A stretch of DNA of 64,000 bases, taken from positions 19,297,201 to 19,361,200 of the forward strand of contig CM051028.1 in assembly GCA_027627225.1 (NCBI GenBank), in the 5' to 3' direction. The notes below the pieces were generated by a model, which saw only the letters and a list, made by a program, of their open reading frames with translations, searched no databases and had not been told where the DNA came from. The first letter of the stretch is position 1; the number at the start of each line of letters is the position of its first letter. Made by a program: the position numbers and the translations under genes. Positions 55,208 to 64,000 of this stretch are shown here, in pieces. Source of the stretch: Congeria kusceri. Its lineage: Eukaryota > Mollusca > Bivalvia > Myida > Dreissenidae.

Positions 55208-55404
55208 CTGCTGAGGAATAAATCGTTGTTCCTCAGGAAGAATTAAATATTCCTTAGGAAGAATTCGTGACTTTTGACCCTTTTAGCCGCGTAAATTGAA
55301 TTCTTCCTACAATATATGAATTTTTCCTATGATTTTAATTCTTCCTATGAATTTCGAATTATTCCTGCAATTCTCATTGTTCTTCCTTTTATTATACAGT
55401 TATT

Positions 55405-55720
55405 ATTACTACTATTATTATTATTATTATTATCATGATTATTATTATTATTTAATTTTGCTTAGTTTATTTTCTTTAACATTCTATTCATAAATAATAA
55501 AACTACTGCTGATAACGTAAGAAAAAAAACTACCAGTACATAGCATTTCATCTTATTGTTTTCCTCATTATTATTATTATTATAGGAGGAGTAGTAGTAG
55601 TAGTTGTAGTAGTAGTAGTAGTATTAGTAGTAGTAGTAGTTGTAGTTGTAGTAGATGTAGTAGTAGTAGTAGTAGTAGTAGTAGTTGTAGTAGTAGTAGT
55701 AGTAGTTGTTGTAGTAGTAG
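55405..55720. repeat. (TTA)n and (TAG/TTG)n trinucleotide repeats
   Basis: TTATTATTA tracts at 55405-55450 and a TAG/TTG run at 55589-55720 that touches the left end of the LTR. The Leu/Gln-rich minus frame here is a by-product. Confidence 0.95.
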
Positions 55721-56687
55721 TGTTACCTGGCCCTTTTTTTGTATAATGTTTAAAATGTTAAAAAGGCAGGTGTGGGGTTCGTTAAAAGTAACACTGAAGA
55801 ACAGTTCAGGAGTTATGTATTCTAATTTATTCACTGTTCATATATATTTCTGATATCACGAATATCACGAGTATACTGGATATCACTAAGACATTCGATA
55901 TCACTGTGACAATAGGTATCACGGAGACAACCTGAAAGAAATATAAACAACACAAATAATAAATTGCCACATTATATGGAATATAGAATACGTAGCTATT
56001 TATGAATAAGCATATTATATGTATATTAAGAACATATCATACACATAACATACATTATTTAATATATATCAAAATAGAGTATTTTGACGTCATCCAGTGG
56101 CTTAACATCATATAAATGAAACCTAAACGAATATTTAAAATAATATAAAACACAAGACAATGACACAACAATAATACATATATACCTTTTATGGAAAGGT
56201 TGCTTACAGCCTCGCAATCGCAGTCGCTCTCTCCTGTTGTGACCGTTAGAACTGCAAATTAAGTGCATGTGTATAAATATATGGAATATGTGATATTAAA
56301 ATAGATCCAAGGACAAATATGTCTGCCAGGCTATTTCCCAAAGTAGATTATTGACTTCTGAGAATTTCAATCAAATCCAAAGTTTACTTGCACAACAGTG
56401 GCAAATAAAATACACAGAACTCATTTGAACAATGCATCCTAATAATACAATTATACCGACCTCAGAAATCAACCCACACAATTAAATAAACTGTCAGTGA
56501 ACCAACTGACATCTTTTCATGAAGAAATCCTGCTGCCGACTGAATAGAGCGGCAAACTTAATCCAAGGGCAGATAATCAAAATTGAACTAAAACCAATAT
56601 ATACAAGAAAGAGAAAAGGTTAAAAACAACCATACAATATCCAAGGACCGACAACTTTGGAGAAGACCATTTCTTGTATCAGTTACA
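55721..56687 (-). repeat. 3' LTR of the Ty3/Gypsy element
   Basis: On the plus strand it runs from TGTTACCTGG to CAGTTACA, so in element sense it is TGTAAC...GGTAACA with TG/CA ends. AAGAAGCAGGGGAAG (a polypurine tract) lies directly upstream. It has a TATA-like TATATTTATA near 56272 and AATAAA near 55826, in the correct order for promoter and poly-A site. Length about 967 bp; the right border could be 2 bp further. Identity to a 5' LTR could not be tested. Confidence 0.75.
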
Positions 56688-56689
56688 CA

Positions 56690-56706
56690 CTTCCCCTGCT
56701 TCTTAA
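56690..56706 (-). promoter_or_regulatory. polypurine tract
   Basis: AAGAAGCAGGGGAAG read on the minus strand, immediately before the LTR start. It would prime plus-strand DNA synthesis in reverse transcription. Confidence 0.65.
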
Positions 56707-56709
56707 ATG

Positions 56710-57165
56710 ATGTCCACATCATTAAATTTTTCAGTCACAAGTCATGTCCCAGACAACATACCAGAGTCAGGTAGTCAACGTCCTGTTTGCAAGTACTGTT
56801 CTAAATCTAGATATAAATCTAGATATACATAATATAGATAATACTATACAACAAACTTTATACATTATTATACATGTCACTATAGTAACATGTACCATAT
56901 AGTTTAACTAGTATACCACTAAATAAACTACTTCTACTAAGCATTACTCTCAATATCTTAGTAATCAGATAACATACTTATTTTTAACTGGTTTCTCCCC
57001 CTCCACTGACTATATATGTGTCCTCACATACATGAATGTACATGCATTATATAGTTCACTACAAAATATACACTAAAAAAAATTAATAAAAAAATATTAA
57101 AATCAAATATTGTTCAATAGGTTTGATGTTAGCTTCAGGCCAACAAAATAACACACTATAATGTA
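56710..57165. other. spacer between the last pol frame and the polypurine tract
   Basis: About 450 bp, AT-rich, no open frame of note and no envelope gene. Confidence 0.6.
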
Positions 57166-57167
57166 AT

Positions 57168-58214
57168 TTATTTTAAAATACTTTTTACAACTTTCTTAGC
57201 TATCTCTGAATCTATTTTATTTAAAACACCAGAATTCATCATTTCATTTAATGCAAAAAACCATGAATCCTCAGGTAATGTTACAGGTACACAGGCATTC
57301 ATCTGAAAATCAGAATACTTTTCCGGTAACTTTTTTTCCCTGGTACTTCTTCTAGGTTTAGGTGTAGGTGTGGGACTTTTCTGTCTCACATTATCCTCAC
57401 CACCATCAATGTTACTCTCCCTGATCTCTCGTTCCATGATTTGTTCCTGGACACCAGTTTTAATTTCCGTAGACTCGTTTTGGTCTGTAATATTAATTGT
57501 GTTCTCAATTTGTACCTGTATTGGTTCACTTACATTGTTATCAGACTCCATGTTTTCAGTTTCAACTGAAACATTGATTTCCCCTGCACCGGTAATTTCA
57601 ACCACCTCAGCACCACCGACAGAACTACTTAAATTGTCATTTTCAATGACATTCTCAACTGTACCAACATCTGAGTAATTTACAGTAGTCTCTGCCTCAA
57701 CATTGCTTGTGTATTGGCTAGTTCCATGATTTACAGTACTCACTGGGTACTGAACATCATTAACTACCATAACAGGTTTCTTCTGGGCGTCCCCATAAGT
57801 GTACAACACTATTTCACCTGTTTCATCATCATCAGTGACGTCACTATTTTCCACATTATGTTCCTCTTCTACAGAAACATTTTCTTCAATTTTGTTTACT
57901 TCCTCTACTCCATCAAACTCATCCGGTACCGGTTCTTTCTCTCCTGTACTTTCATTTAACCTAATGATATCTTCATTTGCTTTATCTTGATTTGTTACCA
58001 AGTGCAAATGATTTCTGTGCAGAGTTTTAACACCTTTTGTCACTACACCTTGCACCTTATAGACTGGTACATTGTCATTGATTTGTTCTATTACAGTATT
58101 GAGTTCTTCCTCAAATTTGTCAGATATTTTATGTTTTCCTTTGAAGGCAAGTATTTTGACCAATACTTTGTCTCCCATTTCTAGTTTAGCTGCTTTAGCC
58201 TTCCTGTCATACAC
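57168..58214 (-). CDS. retrotransposon integrase C-terminus with acidic tail
   Basis: The frame (348 residues) begins within the integrase C-terminal region (DRKAKAAKLEMGDKVLVK). A GPY/F-like module follows (GKHKISDKFEEE ... NVPVYKV, then TLHRNHLHLV), typical of Ty3/Gypsy integrases. The remaining about 270 residues are rich in Glu, Asn, Val and Thr with no chromodomain and end in RRSTREKKLPEKYSDF and a short helix. It is separated from the upstream integrase frame by a frameshift at about 58215. Confidence 0.8.
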   Translation of the reverse strand: MYDRKAKAAKLEMGDKVLVKILAFKGKHKISDKFEEELNTVIEQINDNVPVYKVQGVVTKGVKTLHRNHLHLVTNQDKANEDIIRLNESTGEKEPVPDEFDGVEEVNKIEENVSVEEEHNVENSDVTDDDETGEIVLYTYGDAQKKPVMVVNDVQYPVSTVNHGTSQYTSNVEAETTVNYSDVGTVENVIENDNLSSSVGGAEVVEITGAGEINVSVETENMESDNNVSEPIQVQIENTINITDQNESTEIKTGVQEQIMEREIRESNIDGGEDNVRQKSPTPTPKPRRSTREKKLPEKYSDFQMNACVPVTLPEDSWFFALNEMMNSGVLNKIDSEIAKKVVKSILK

Positions 58215-58408
58215 TGACTTTGCTTCACTTTTGATTTTTCAAGGTGTTTCTCAACAATTTCTCTTGTTTTCTGCATTCTACCTTGCAAATCCGCAATATA
58301 TTCAGAAAAACTTTTCTGATTTGAATCAGGATTTGCCTTCTCAAAGACGGCATCCATGAACATTTTTGGTTTACGACCAAACATTAGTTCAAAAGGAGAG
58401 GTGTGCAA
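58181..58408 (-). pseudogene. integrase fragment between two frameshifts
   Basis: Holds the SPFELMFGRKP phrase that follows the catalytic core in Gypsy integrases, and a helix (YIADLQGRMQKTREIV). Its frame differs from both neighbours, so one break lies near 58405 (joining the core) and one near 58215. Confidence 0.8.
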
Positions 58409-60765
58409 TTATAATAATACACTAAAGAGTTCACATATTTCTTCCAATTCTGTTTTTCTGAATTTTCCAATGTTCCAAGCATGTCCAGCAGCGTTCTATT
58501 AAATCTCTCTGGACCGGAGTTACCTTGTGGATGATAAACAGAGGTATGTGATTTTTTTATGTTTGCAATATTACACAATTCTTTGATGATTTCGGATTCA
58601 AAGTTGGCACCCTGATCACTATGCAATCTGGTAGGTATGCCATAGTGCACAATGAAATTGTTGTAAAAGGCTTCTGCCGTAGTTTTAGCAGTTTGGTTTT
58701 TTGTAGGTACAACCATGGCAAACTTAGTAAAATGATCAGTTATGACCAAAATATTTGAATATCCACCCTTACAAGGTTCCAGACTCAAAAAGTCAAAGCA
58801 AACTAACTCCAAAGGATAAGTGGTGTTTACATTAATCAATGGAGCTCTGATGTTGGTTGAAGATTTTCTTCGCAAACATCTTTCACAATTTGAAATCCAT
58901 TTGTCAACATCTGTTAACATCAATGGCCAGTAAAAACGCTCTCGCAGCAAACGTGCTGTTCTGTCTCGTCCGGGATGACCGTCATCATTGTGCAAACCAC
59001 AAAGAACTTGTTTCCTATAAACTGTAGGTAAAACTAATTGTTCAACAGTTTCATCATTTTCACTTATCTTTCTAAATAATATTCCTCTTTTAATGACAAA
59101 ATTACTAAATTGTTTTTTCATTCTATGATCTTCTTTGGAAAAACATTGTGGAATTCTTTTATCAATGGTGGCTATTCTCCATTTATCAATCAATGGATCC
59201 ATTCTCTGTTGTTTTCTTACTTCCCTTAATTCAATTTGAGCCATTGGCTTTCCAGGATTTTCAGTAATTTCAACAATATTGACATTCATTAATGACAGTA
59301 ATTCAACAAAAGGTGGTGAAATACAACCACATATGGCATTCTCTGTATCAGTGTCCATTGAATACTTACTTGACTCCAGTTCAGAGTATGGATAACGACT
59401 CATAGAGTCAGCATCTTTGTTGTTTATACCTCTGCGGTATTGAATGTCAAAAGAATAAGAACTTAATGCTGAGACCCAACGTTGGCCAGTAGCATCTAAC
59501 TTAGCAGATGTTAAAATATATGTTAACGGATTGTTATCAGTTAACACATGAAAGTGATTGTTGGTCAAGTAATCAGAAAACTTTTCTGTTACTGCCCATT
59601 TTAGAGCTAAAAACTCTAATTTAAAAGCTGAGTAGTTCTTTTCAGATTTAGACAAAGATCTACTTGCGTATGAAATTACGCGTTTGTGTCCCTCTTGTTC
59701 TTGGTATAAAACTGCACCAAGTCCTTTTGTAGATGCATCAGTATGCAATTCAAATGGAAGGTTAAAATTGGGGTATGCCAATACAGGCGGAGAAGTCAAA
59801 ATCTGTTTCAAAAGTTCAAAAAATTTCTGGTGCTCTTCACCCCATTGCCATTCTTTCTGAGACTTCAATCTCCCTTTCTTGGCATTAGTGGGTGGAAGTA
59901 AATCAGCTAAACAACGTGTAATTTTGCTGAAATCTTTTACAAAACGACGATAGTATCCAGCAAAAGCAAGGAAACTTCGAAGTTCATCTGGATTAGTAGG
60001 TGTTGGCCACTTACTAACTTTGTCAATTTTATCAGGGTCAGTTTTCACTCCATCACTGCCCACCACATGACCAAGAAAAGATACATTCTTTCTAAAAAAT
60101 TTACATTTTTCAGGTGCAAGTTTCAAATTCCAAGATTTTAAACGTCCAAATACTTTTTCAATATTCTCAAGATGCTCCTGGTATGTACGACTGAAAATAA
60201 TTATGTCGTCAATAAAGACCACACAAATTTTCATATTCAAATCACCAAGACACTCAGTCATAGCCCGTTGAAATGTAGCGGGTGAATTCGTCAAACCAAA
60301 AGGCAACTTATTAAATTCCCATAATCCAAATGGTCCTAATGTAAAAGCAGTCTTTTCTTTACGAGTTTCTTCAATTTCTATCTGATGATAACCTGACTTC
60401 ATATCTAAAGTTGAAAAATATCTGGCCCCATTCAAACAATCAAACACTTCTTCAAGTCTAGGTAGTGCAAAGGAATCTTTAATGGTTCTTTCATTAAGTG
60501 CTCGATAGTCAACACACATTCTAAGTTTACCGCTGTGTTTTCTGACTAAAACTATAGGTGAAGCATAAGGTGACTTAGAAGGACGTATCACTCCACTTGA
60601 GTGTAACTGTTCCAAGTGCTCACGCACTTCATCGACCATGCCTGGCGGTATACGCCTATGTCTGAGTTTAAACGGAACATCATTGACTAAATCAATTCTA
60701 TGTTTCGTTTGAGAACATTGTCCAATATCAGTGTCAGATGTAGAGAAAATCTCTCTATGCTTCAT
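58384..60765 (-). CDS. retrotransposon reverse transcriptase, RNase H and integrase
   Basis: The 793-residue frame carries RT (about 30-220) with D121 in STLDMKSGYHQ and the FIDD catalytic box at 184-187 (usual form YVDD/FIDD). RNase H follows (about 335-455), with D343, E384, D410 and a later Asp. The integrase has zinc residues H592, H597, C627, C630 and core acids D658, D717, E753. It ends early by a frameshift at YYYNC. It lies in the same frame as the protease, separated by one TGA (60775-60777) and three codons. The product copies RNA to DNA and inserts it. Confidence 0.93.
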   Translation of the reverse strand: MKHREIFSTSDTDIGQCSQTKHRIDLVNDVPFKLRHRRIPPGMVDEVREHLEQLHSSGVIRPSKSPYASPIVLVRKHSGKLRMCVDYRALNERTIKDSFALPRLEEVFDCLNGARYFSTLDMKSGYHQIEIEETRKEKTAFTLGPFGLWEFNKLPFGLTNSPATFQRAMTECLGDLNMKICVVFIDDIIIFSRTYQEHLENIEKVFGRLKSWNLKLAPEKCKFFRKNVSFLGHVVGSDGVKTDPDKIDKVSKWPTPTNPDELRSFLAFAGYYRRFVKDFSKITRCLADLLPPTNAKKGRLKSQKEWQWGEEHQKFFELLKQILTSPPVLAYPNFNLPFELHTDASTKGLGAVLYQEQEGHKRVISYASRSLSKSEKNYSAFKLEFLALKWAVTEKFSDYLTNNHFHVLTDNNPLTYILTSAKLDATGQRWVSALSSYSFDIQYRRGINNKDADSMSRYPYSELESSKYSMDTDTENAICGCISPPFVELLSLMNVNIVEITENPGKPMAQIELREVRKQQRMDPLIDKWRIATIDKRIPQCFSKEDHRMKKQFSNFVIKRGILFRKISENDETVEQLVLPTVYRKQVLCGLHNDDGHPGRDRTARLLRERFYWPLMLTDVDKWISNCERCLRRKSSTNIRAPLINVNTTYPLELVCFDFLSLEPCKGGYSNILVITDHFTKFAMVVPTKNQTAKTTAEAFYNNFIVHYGIPTRLHSDQGANFESEIIKELCNIANIKKSHTSVYHPQGNSGPERFNRTLLDMLGTLENSEKQNWKKYVNSLVYYYNCTPLLLN

Positions 60766-60774
60766 TAAAACTTT

Positions 60775-61719
60775 TCAAAGTGATCTGACTTCAGCAATCT
60801 GTTCAGAATTCAATAAATCATTCTCATCAATTACTAAATTTTCAACTATTTCTTGTCTCTTTTTATCGAGTTCAGTTTGTTCTTGATTCATGATATCATT
60901 TGCAATTGAGACAGGTTGTAATTCACACAAAATGGCTTTTGGCTGAATACAAACTGTATTTGTTGTCAAATTTGACAAGGTTACAAAAATTTCATCATGT
61001 TTTTTATATGTATATGTTGTCAGAGAAGGTGTCACATCAATAAAATCTTGAATTTGTGCTTCCTCACACGGTAAAATCAAAGCACTGGAAGTAGCATAAG
61101 CAATTTTCTTGTCCGAATAGCCTTTCAATGTTCTGGTCTCATTAGGTTTTAACAAAATCTTTTCATGATGTGCATTTCTGACTATCGCTAGTCTGTCTTT
61201 ATTCTTTTTCAACAATTTCTCTCGCATGGTAATGGCTCTGAAACTCAAATACCATGGAGTAATCAATTTTGCTTTTTGCAAAAATTGATTTCCGAAAGTG
61301 GATTTACATTCTTCGAGTAACAAATTCAAAATATTTGTACCCAATATAATTGGAATTCTTGAAGAAAATTTTGTATCAGGAGATACTAAAAACAAACAAT
61401 GTTGCGGTTTTGAATTTTCAATTCCATCCACGATCTTAATTTCGAGTTCAATAACTCCACTATACGGCAAACTCTGTCCGTCCGCACACTCAATGTTTAA
61501 AATATCTGACAATGGTTCAAGTTGTATGTCTGAGAAATAACTCTTATAAAATGATTCTGATAAAATGCTTACACAGGACCCTGTGTCTAACAGAACTTGG
61601 GTTTCAATACCATTTAAAAATATACTTACCTCATTTATGTCGCCCACAAGTTTGGGATCTGCAATAGATGACGTGCCCCGGTTCGATCCCCTAACGGAAG
61701 CACAAATTAGTTTGGGCAA
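60775..61719 (-). CDS. retrotransposon aspartic protease and linker
   Basis: Reached by -1 frameshift from gag. It has the DTG active site at 45-47 in VLLDTGSCVS and the hydrophobic ILG at about 125-127, the hallmark pair of retroviral-type proteases. About 180 residues of linker lead to the RT. The frame ends with TGA at 60775-60777. No ATG opens it, as expected for a frameshift product. Confidence 0.9.
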   Translation of the reverse strand: MPKLICASVRGSNRGTSSIADPKLVGDINEVSIFLNGIETQVLLDTGSCVSILSESFYKSYFSDIQLEPLSDILNIECADGQSLPYSGVIELEIKIVDGIENSKPQHCLFLVSPDTKFSSRIPIILGTNILNLLLEECKSTFGNQFLQKAKLITPWYLSFRAITMREKLLKKNKDRLAIVRNAHHEKILLKPNETRTLKGYSDKKIAYATSSALILPCEEAQIQDFIDVTPSLTTYTYKKHDEIFVTLSNLTTNTVCIQPKAILCELQPVSIANDIMNQEQTELDKKRQEIVENLVIDENDLLNSEQIAEVRSL

Positions 61720-62837
61720 TTGGCCTGAAAACGTCCAGTGTCACCACAATGATGACAAGTCCTATCAAAGGTGAAGCTTGATGCAGGCCTAGATGGTTTA
61801 TAATTCTGCCCACGTACCTGTCCTCTGAAATTTCTAAATCCGCGTCTCTGACTATGATTGGACACATAACGACCTCTTCTTGACCCTCTACTTGTAAAAG
61901 GTTTATATTCGCCATCATACTTACCTGTTTCTCTCTGTTGTTCTAACTTATCTATTCTTTCATTTAATTTCATCAACAAAGATTTCACTTCACTGAGTTC
62001 TGATGGTTCTAGTGGTTTTGACACTACCGGTTTGCATGGTTTAGGGTCAAGATTCTTTTCCTCCATTAACTCAAGTTCAATTTTTCTCAATTCCATTTTA
62101 AATGTATCATAATTATGAATGGTTTCATGTTTAAAAGCAGCTTGATGTTTCAATTCTTTTCTGAGACCTTGATATAACACCCCTTTCAAAATTTCAAAGT
62201 CAATTTTCTTCACACCTTTAAGCATAATAGCTTTATCAAAAATATCCTCAATTCTAGCAGCAAACTCTGAAACTGATTCATTTACCTTCTGCGTGCAATT
62301 GTATAAGCTTCGCATTACCATTTCTTTCGACTCTACATTGCCATATACACTTTCTAGTTTTGCCATGACATTAAAAATACTGACACCAATACCAAGTCTT
62401 CTGACGCATTCTGCTGCATTACCCCTAACAGCTTTTCTGACACCATGTAAAATTTGTTCATGACTGAACAAGCCTTCAGATAATAATGAGTCTACTTCAA
62501 ATTTGAAGCATTGCCAAGAAGTTTCACCCTTGACTTGATCACCACTAAAACATTGTATTTTAGGATAGTGATATGAAACAGAAGCTGTCTCCTGAACATT
62601 ACTTGCACTGGCATTTCCAGTTTCATTTTGAACAAAGTCATGTTCTTGTTTTACAGTACTATTTACATTTGTTTTTGGTTTAGTAGCACTAAAATTGTGC
62701 ATAAACTTTACCAAATCCGATGCAGATTCAATTTTTGCTTCAACATGGTGTGCTTCAAAGGCTTTCAATAATTTCAATTGTGCCTCACTAATTTCATCAC
62801 CCCCTGCAGCTTCGTTTAATTTAAATTCCTCATCCAT
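61707..62837 (-). CDS. retrotransposon Gag
   Basis: 376 residues. The capsid-like region (about 100-260) has a QCFKFEVDSLLSEG and SMYGNVESKEMVMRS-type helical content usual for Ty3/Gypsy Gag. An Arg/Gly-rich stretch and one zinc knuckle end the protein (C361-x2-C-x4-R-x4-C). The third ligand is Arg where His is expected, so RNA packaging may be weakened. The stop overlaps the protease frame. Confidence 0.9.
   Translation of the reverse strand: MDEEFKLNEAAGGDEISEAQLKLLKAFEAHHVEAKIESASDLVKFMHNFSATKPKTNVNSTVKQEHDFVQNETGNASASNVQETASVSYHYPKIQCFSGDQVKGETSWQCFKFEVDSLLSEGLFSHEQILHGVRKAVRGNAAECVRRLGIGVSIFNVMAKLESVYGNVESKEMVMRSLYNCTQKVNESVSEFAARIEDIFDKAIMLKGVKKIDFEILKGVLYQGLRKELKHQAAFKHETIHNYDTFKMELRKIELELMEEKNLDPKPCKPVVSKPLEPSELSEVKSLLMKLNERIDKLEQQRETGKYDGEYKPFTSRGSRRGRYVSNHSQRRGFRNFRGQVRGQNYKPSRPASSFTFDRTCHHCGDTGRFQANCPN
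61710..61716 (-). promoter_or_regulatory. -1 ribosomal slippery heptamer CCCAAAC
   Basis: In the gag frame the codons read TG[C CCA AAC] TAA, the X XXY YYZ arrangement. The protease frame is -1 relative to gag and overlaps it by 13 nt. Slippage in this spot would fuse Gag to protease. Confidence 0.8.
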
Positions 62838-64000
62838 TGTAAATCCTTACCGTTGAAGTACTTTCAACACAAGGATAACTAATGTAACTTATTTACTTCA
62901 TGTAAATACTACACAAATATGAACTTAATTAAATGACTAAGCAACAATCACATTATTAATTTAATAAGAATAAACTAAAACTCCACTGAACAATACAAGT
63001 CATCACAATATCAATTATTATTCTATCCTCTATTGCTCATTTTACCATCACTTACCTTATAAATCCACACTGCAATGGAATTAGTTTTCAACACAGACAT
63101 GTATACAAGATTCTCCACACTTCAATCAACTACTACTACACATGTACTTTACCAGGTATTTACTACTATTTCCATTTAAGGAAATACTACTACACAATAA
63201 CTAGGTCATTAAAGGTCAGCTGTAATTTTTTTTTTTTTTTTGATCATCAATGTCAAAACCAGTTCTGAACAGGAAATAACCAGTTATTTTGAACCTGCAA
63301 ATTGTCTTGCAGTGTAAACACAAAGGTCCCACCCGAAATTGAGTCTGTTCAAAACTTATTTAACAATGCCAAACCTTTGTAATGAGTTCCATGTTACTTT
63401 ATGACCTTTACATGGCAAATGTAAAAAAATATAGCCAAAATGAAAAGGAAATAGCATGGCATGGACATAAGAATGCAGCAGAGAAATGTTAATTTTCTAT
63501 GAGAAATGCAATGTTATTCAATCCTTCACCTAAAGTTAGCATGCAAGTGAAAATCTCTCACACTACAATACTCACGATCAGTCGACCTGGACCTTGAAAG
63601 TACACTTTGAATAATTTGGCCACTGGATGCACTAAATGTCACAATGTTCTAGTTCACATGTACTCTAGAGTTCACATGTAACACGATGAGTACTCCACGG
63701 CGATCCAGAGGTCTAATGAGCTGGTATGATGATCTAGAAGAAAATGGAGTGTGACATGGCATGGATAGCCACATCTGACCGGAAACACACGAGTGATGAC
63801 ACGACCGTCCACCTAATCCAATGCTTGTCGAAGTGTATCGACAGGAAGATTCTTGAAGTGGTGTCTTGTTTGATATATAGTGTACCTGTGTGTGACGACT
63901 GTTGCACGATGAAGAAAACACACTATGTCACCCGATGGCCATCTGCATGATGGAAATACCACACGATGTCCTCCCTCGTCCCAGAAAACGAGGTCCCGTC
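62838..64000. other. retrotransposon leader and possible 5' flank
   Basis: No ORF of note. A poly-T run of about 17 lies near 63225. No match to the LTR start and no convincing tRNA primer site was found, so the position of the 5' LTR is unknown. Confidence 0.5.

Larger units (their letters stand above)
55721..64000 (-). mobile_element. Ty3/Gypsy LTR retrotransposon, right end not seen
   Basis: Order on the minus strand: leader (to about 62838), gag, protease, RT, RNase H, integrase, acidic tail, polypurine tract, 3' LTR. PR-RT-RNase H-IN order defines Ty3/Gypsy. I could not find the 5' LTR start (TGTTACCTGG on the plus strand) before 64000, so the leader exceeds 1.1 kb or the 5' LTR lies off the edge. 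The coding part is otherwise long and open, so the copy is fairly young, but breaks in pol (near 60776, 58405, 58215) should stop it from making a full pol product. Confidence 0.93.

Noticed and set aside
55580..55834. Leu/Gln-rich minus frame
   Set aside because: It is the TAG/TTG trinucleotide repeat plus the LTR end.
57370..58359. Plus-strand frames opposite the retrotransposon pol end
   Set aside because: They are antisense to the acidic tail and have no family features.
63950..64000. Possible tRNA primer site (TGGGACGAGG on the minus strand)
   Set aside because: It is not preceded by an LTR-like CA end, and the expected T-arm spacing of a tRNA 3' end is not present.
62838..64000. 5' LTR of the Ty3/Gypsy element
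   Set aside because: I looked for TGTTACCTGGCCC and the following 3' LTR sequence and did not find it before the right edge.

Overview
The window reads as animal nuclear DNA, most likely a bivalve mollusc. It is AT-rich, has GT-AG introns, and is crowded with MITEs, hAT fragments and repeats built like the 'pearl' elements known from bivalves. A freshwater mussel of the Dreissena type is an inference from repeat style, not proven.

One large host gene dominates. On the minus strand, 20 coding exons between 43013 and 236 join with fully consistent splice phases into one reading frame of about 2183 residues. It continues past the left edge. The order is signal peptide, SH3-like lumenal domain, very long acidic lumenal region, membrane segment, then cytosolic coiled coils. 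This is the layout of MIA3/TANGO1, the ER-exit-site receptor that loads collagens and other bulky cargo into COPII carriers. The proline-rich Sec23-binding tail should lie left of position 1.

The most unusual feature is in the coiled-coil half of that gene. Three separate minisatellites carry copies of the gene's own splice sites: a 71-bp array duplicating the exon-20 donor (1-235), a 39-bp array duplicating the exon-18 acceptor in frame (2757-3035), and a 35-bp array duplicating the exon-15 donor about 20 times (11382-12075). Two more arrays (42 bp, 55 bp) lie just upstream of the acceptors of exons 20 and 12.

Layout: 0-23 kb holds exons 9-20 in introns full of arrays, MITEs and pearl-like repeats. 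The stretch 23-28 kb holds exons 6-8, mostly acidic coding sequence. From 29 to 43 kb are exons 1-5, with a 9.9-kb intron 4 packed with nested elements, including an hAT relic beside a long (TA)n tract. From 43 to 49 kb is intergenic DNA with a decayed gag-like relic and a small plus-strand hypothetical gene (49011-49424). From 49 to 55.7 kb are more repeats. From 55721 to the right edge is a minus-strand Ty3/Gypsy LTR retrotransposon with gag, protease, RT-RNase H-integrase and 3' LTR. It has a canonical -1 slippery heptamer at the gag stop, but one in-frame TGA and two frameshifts in pol, so this copy is probably defective.
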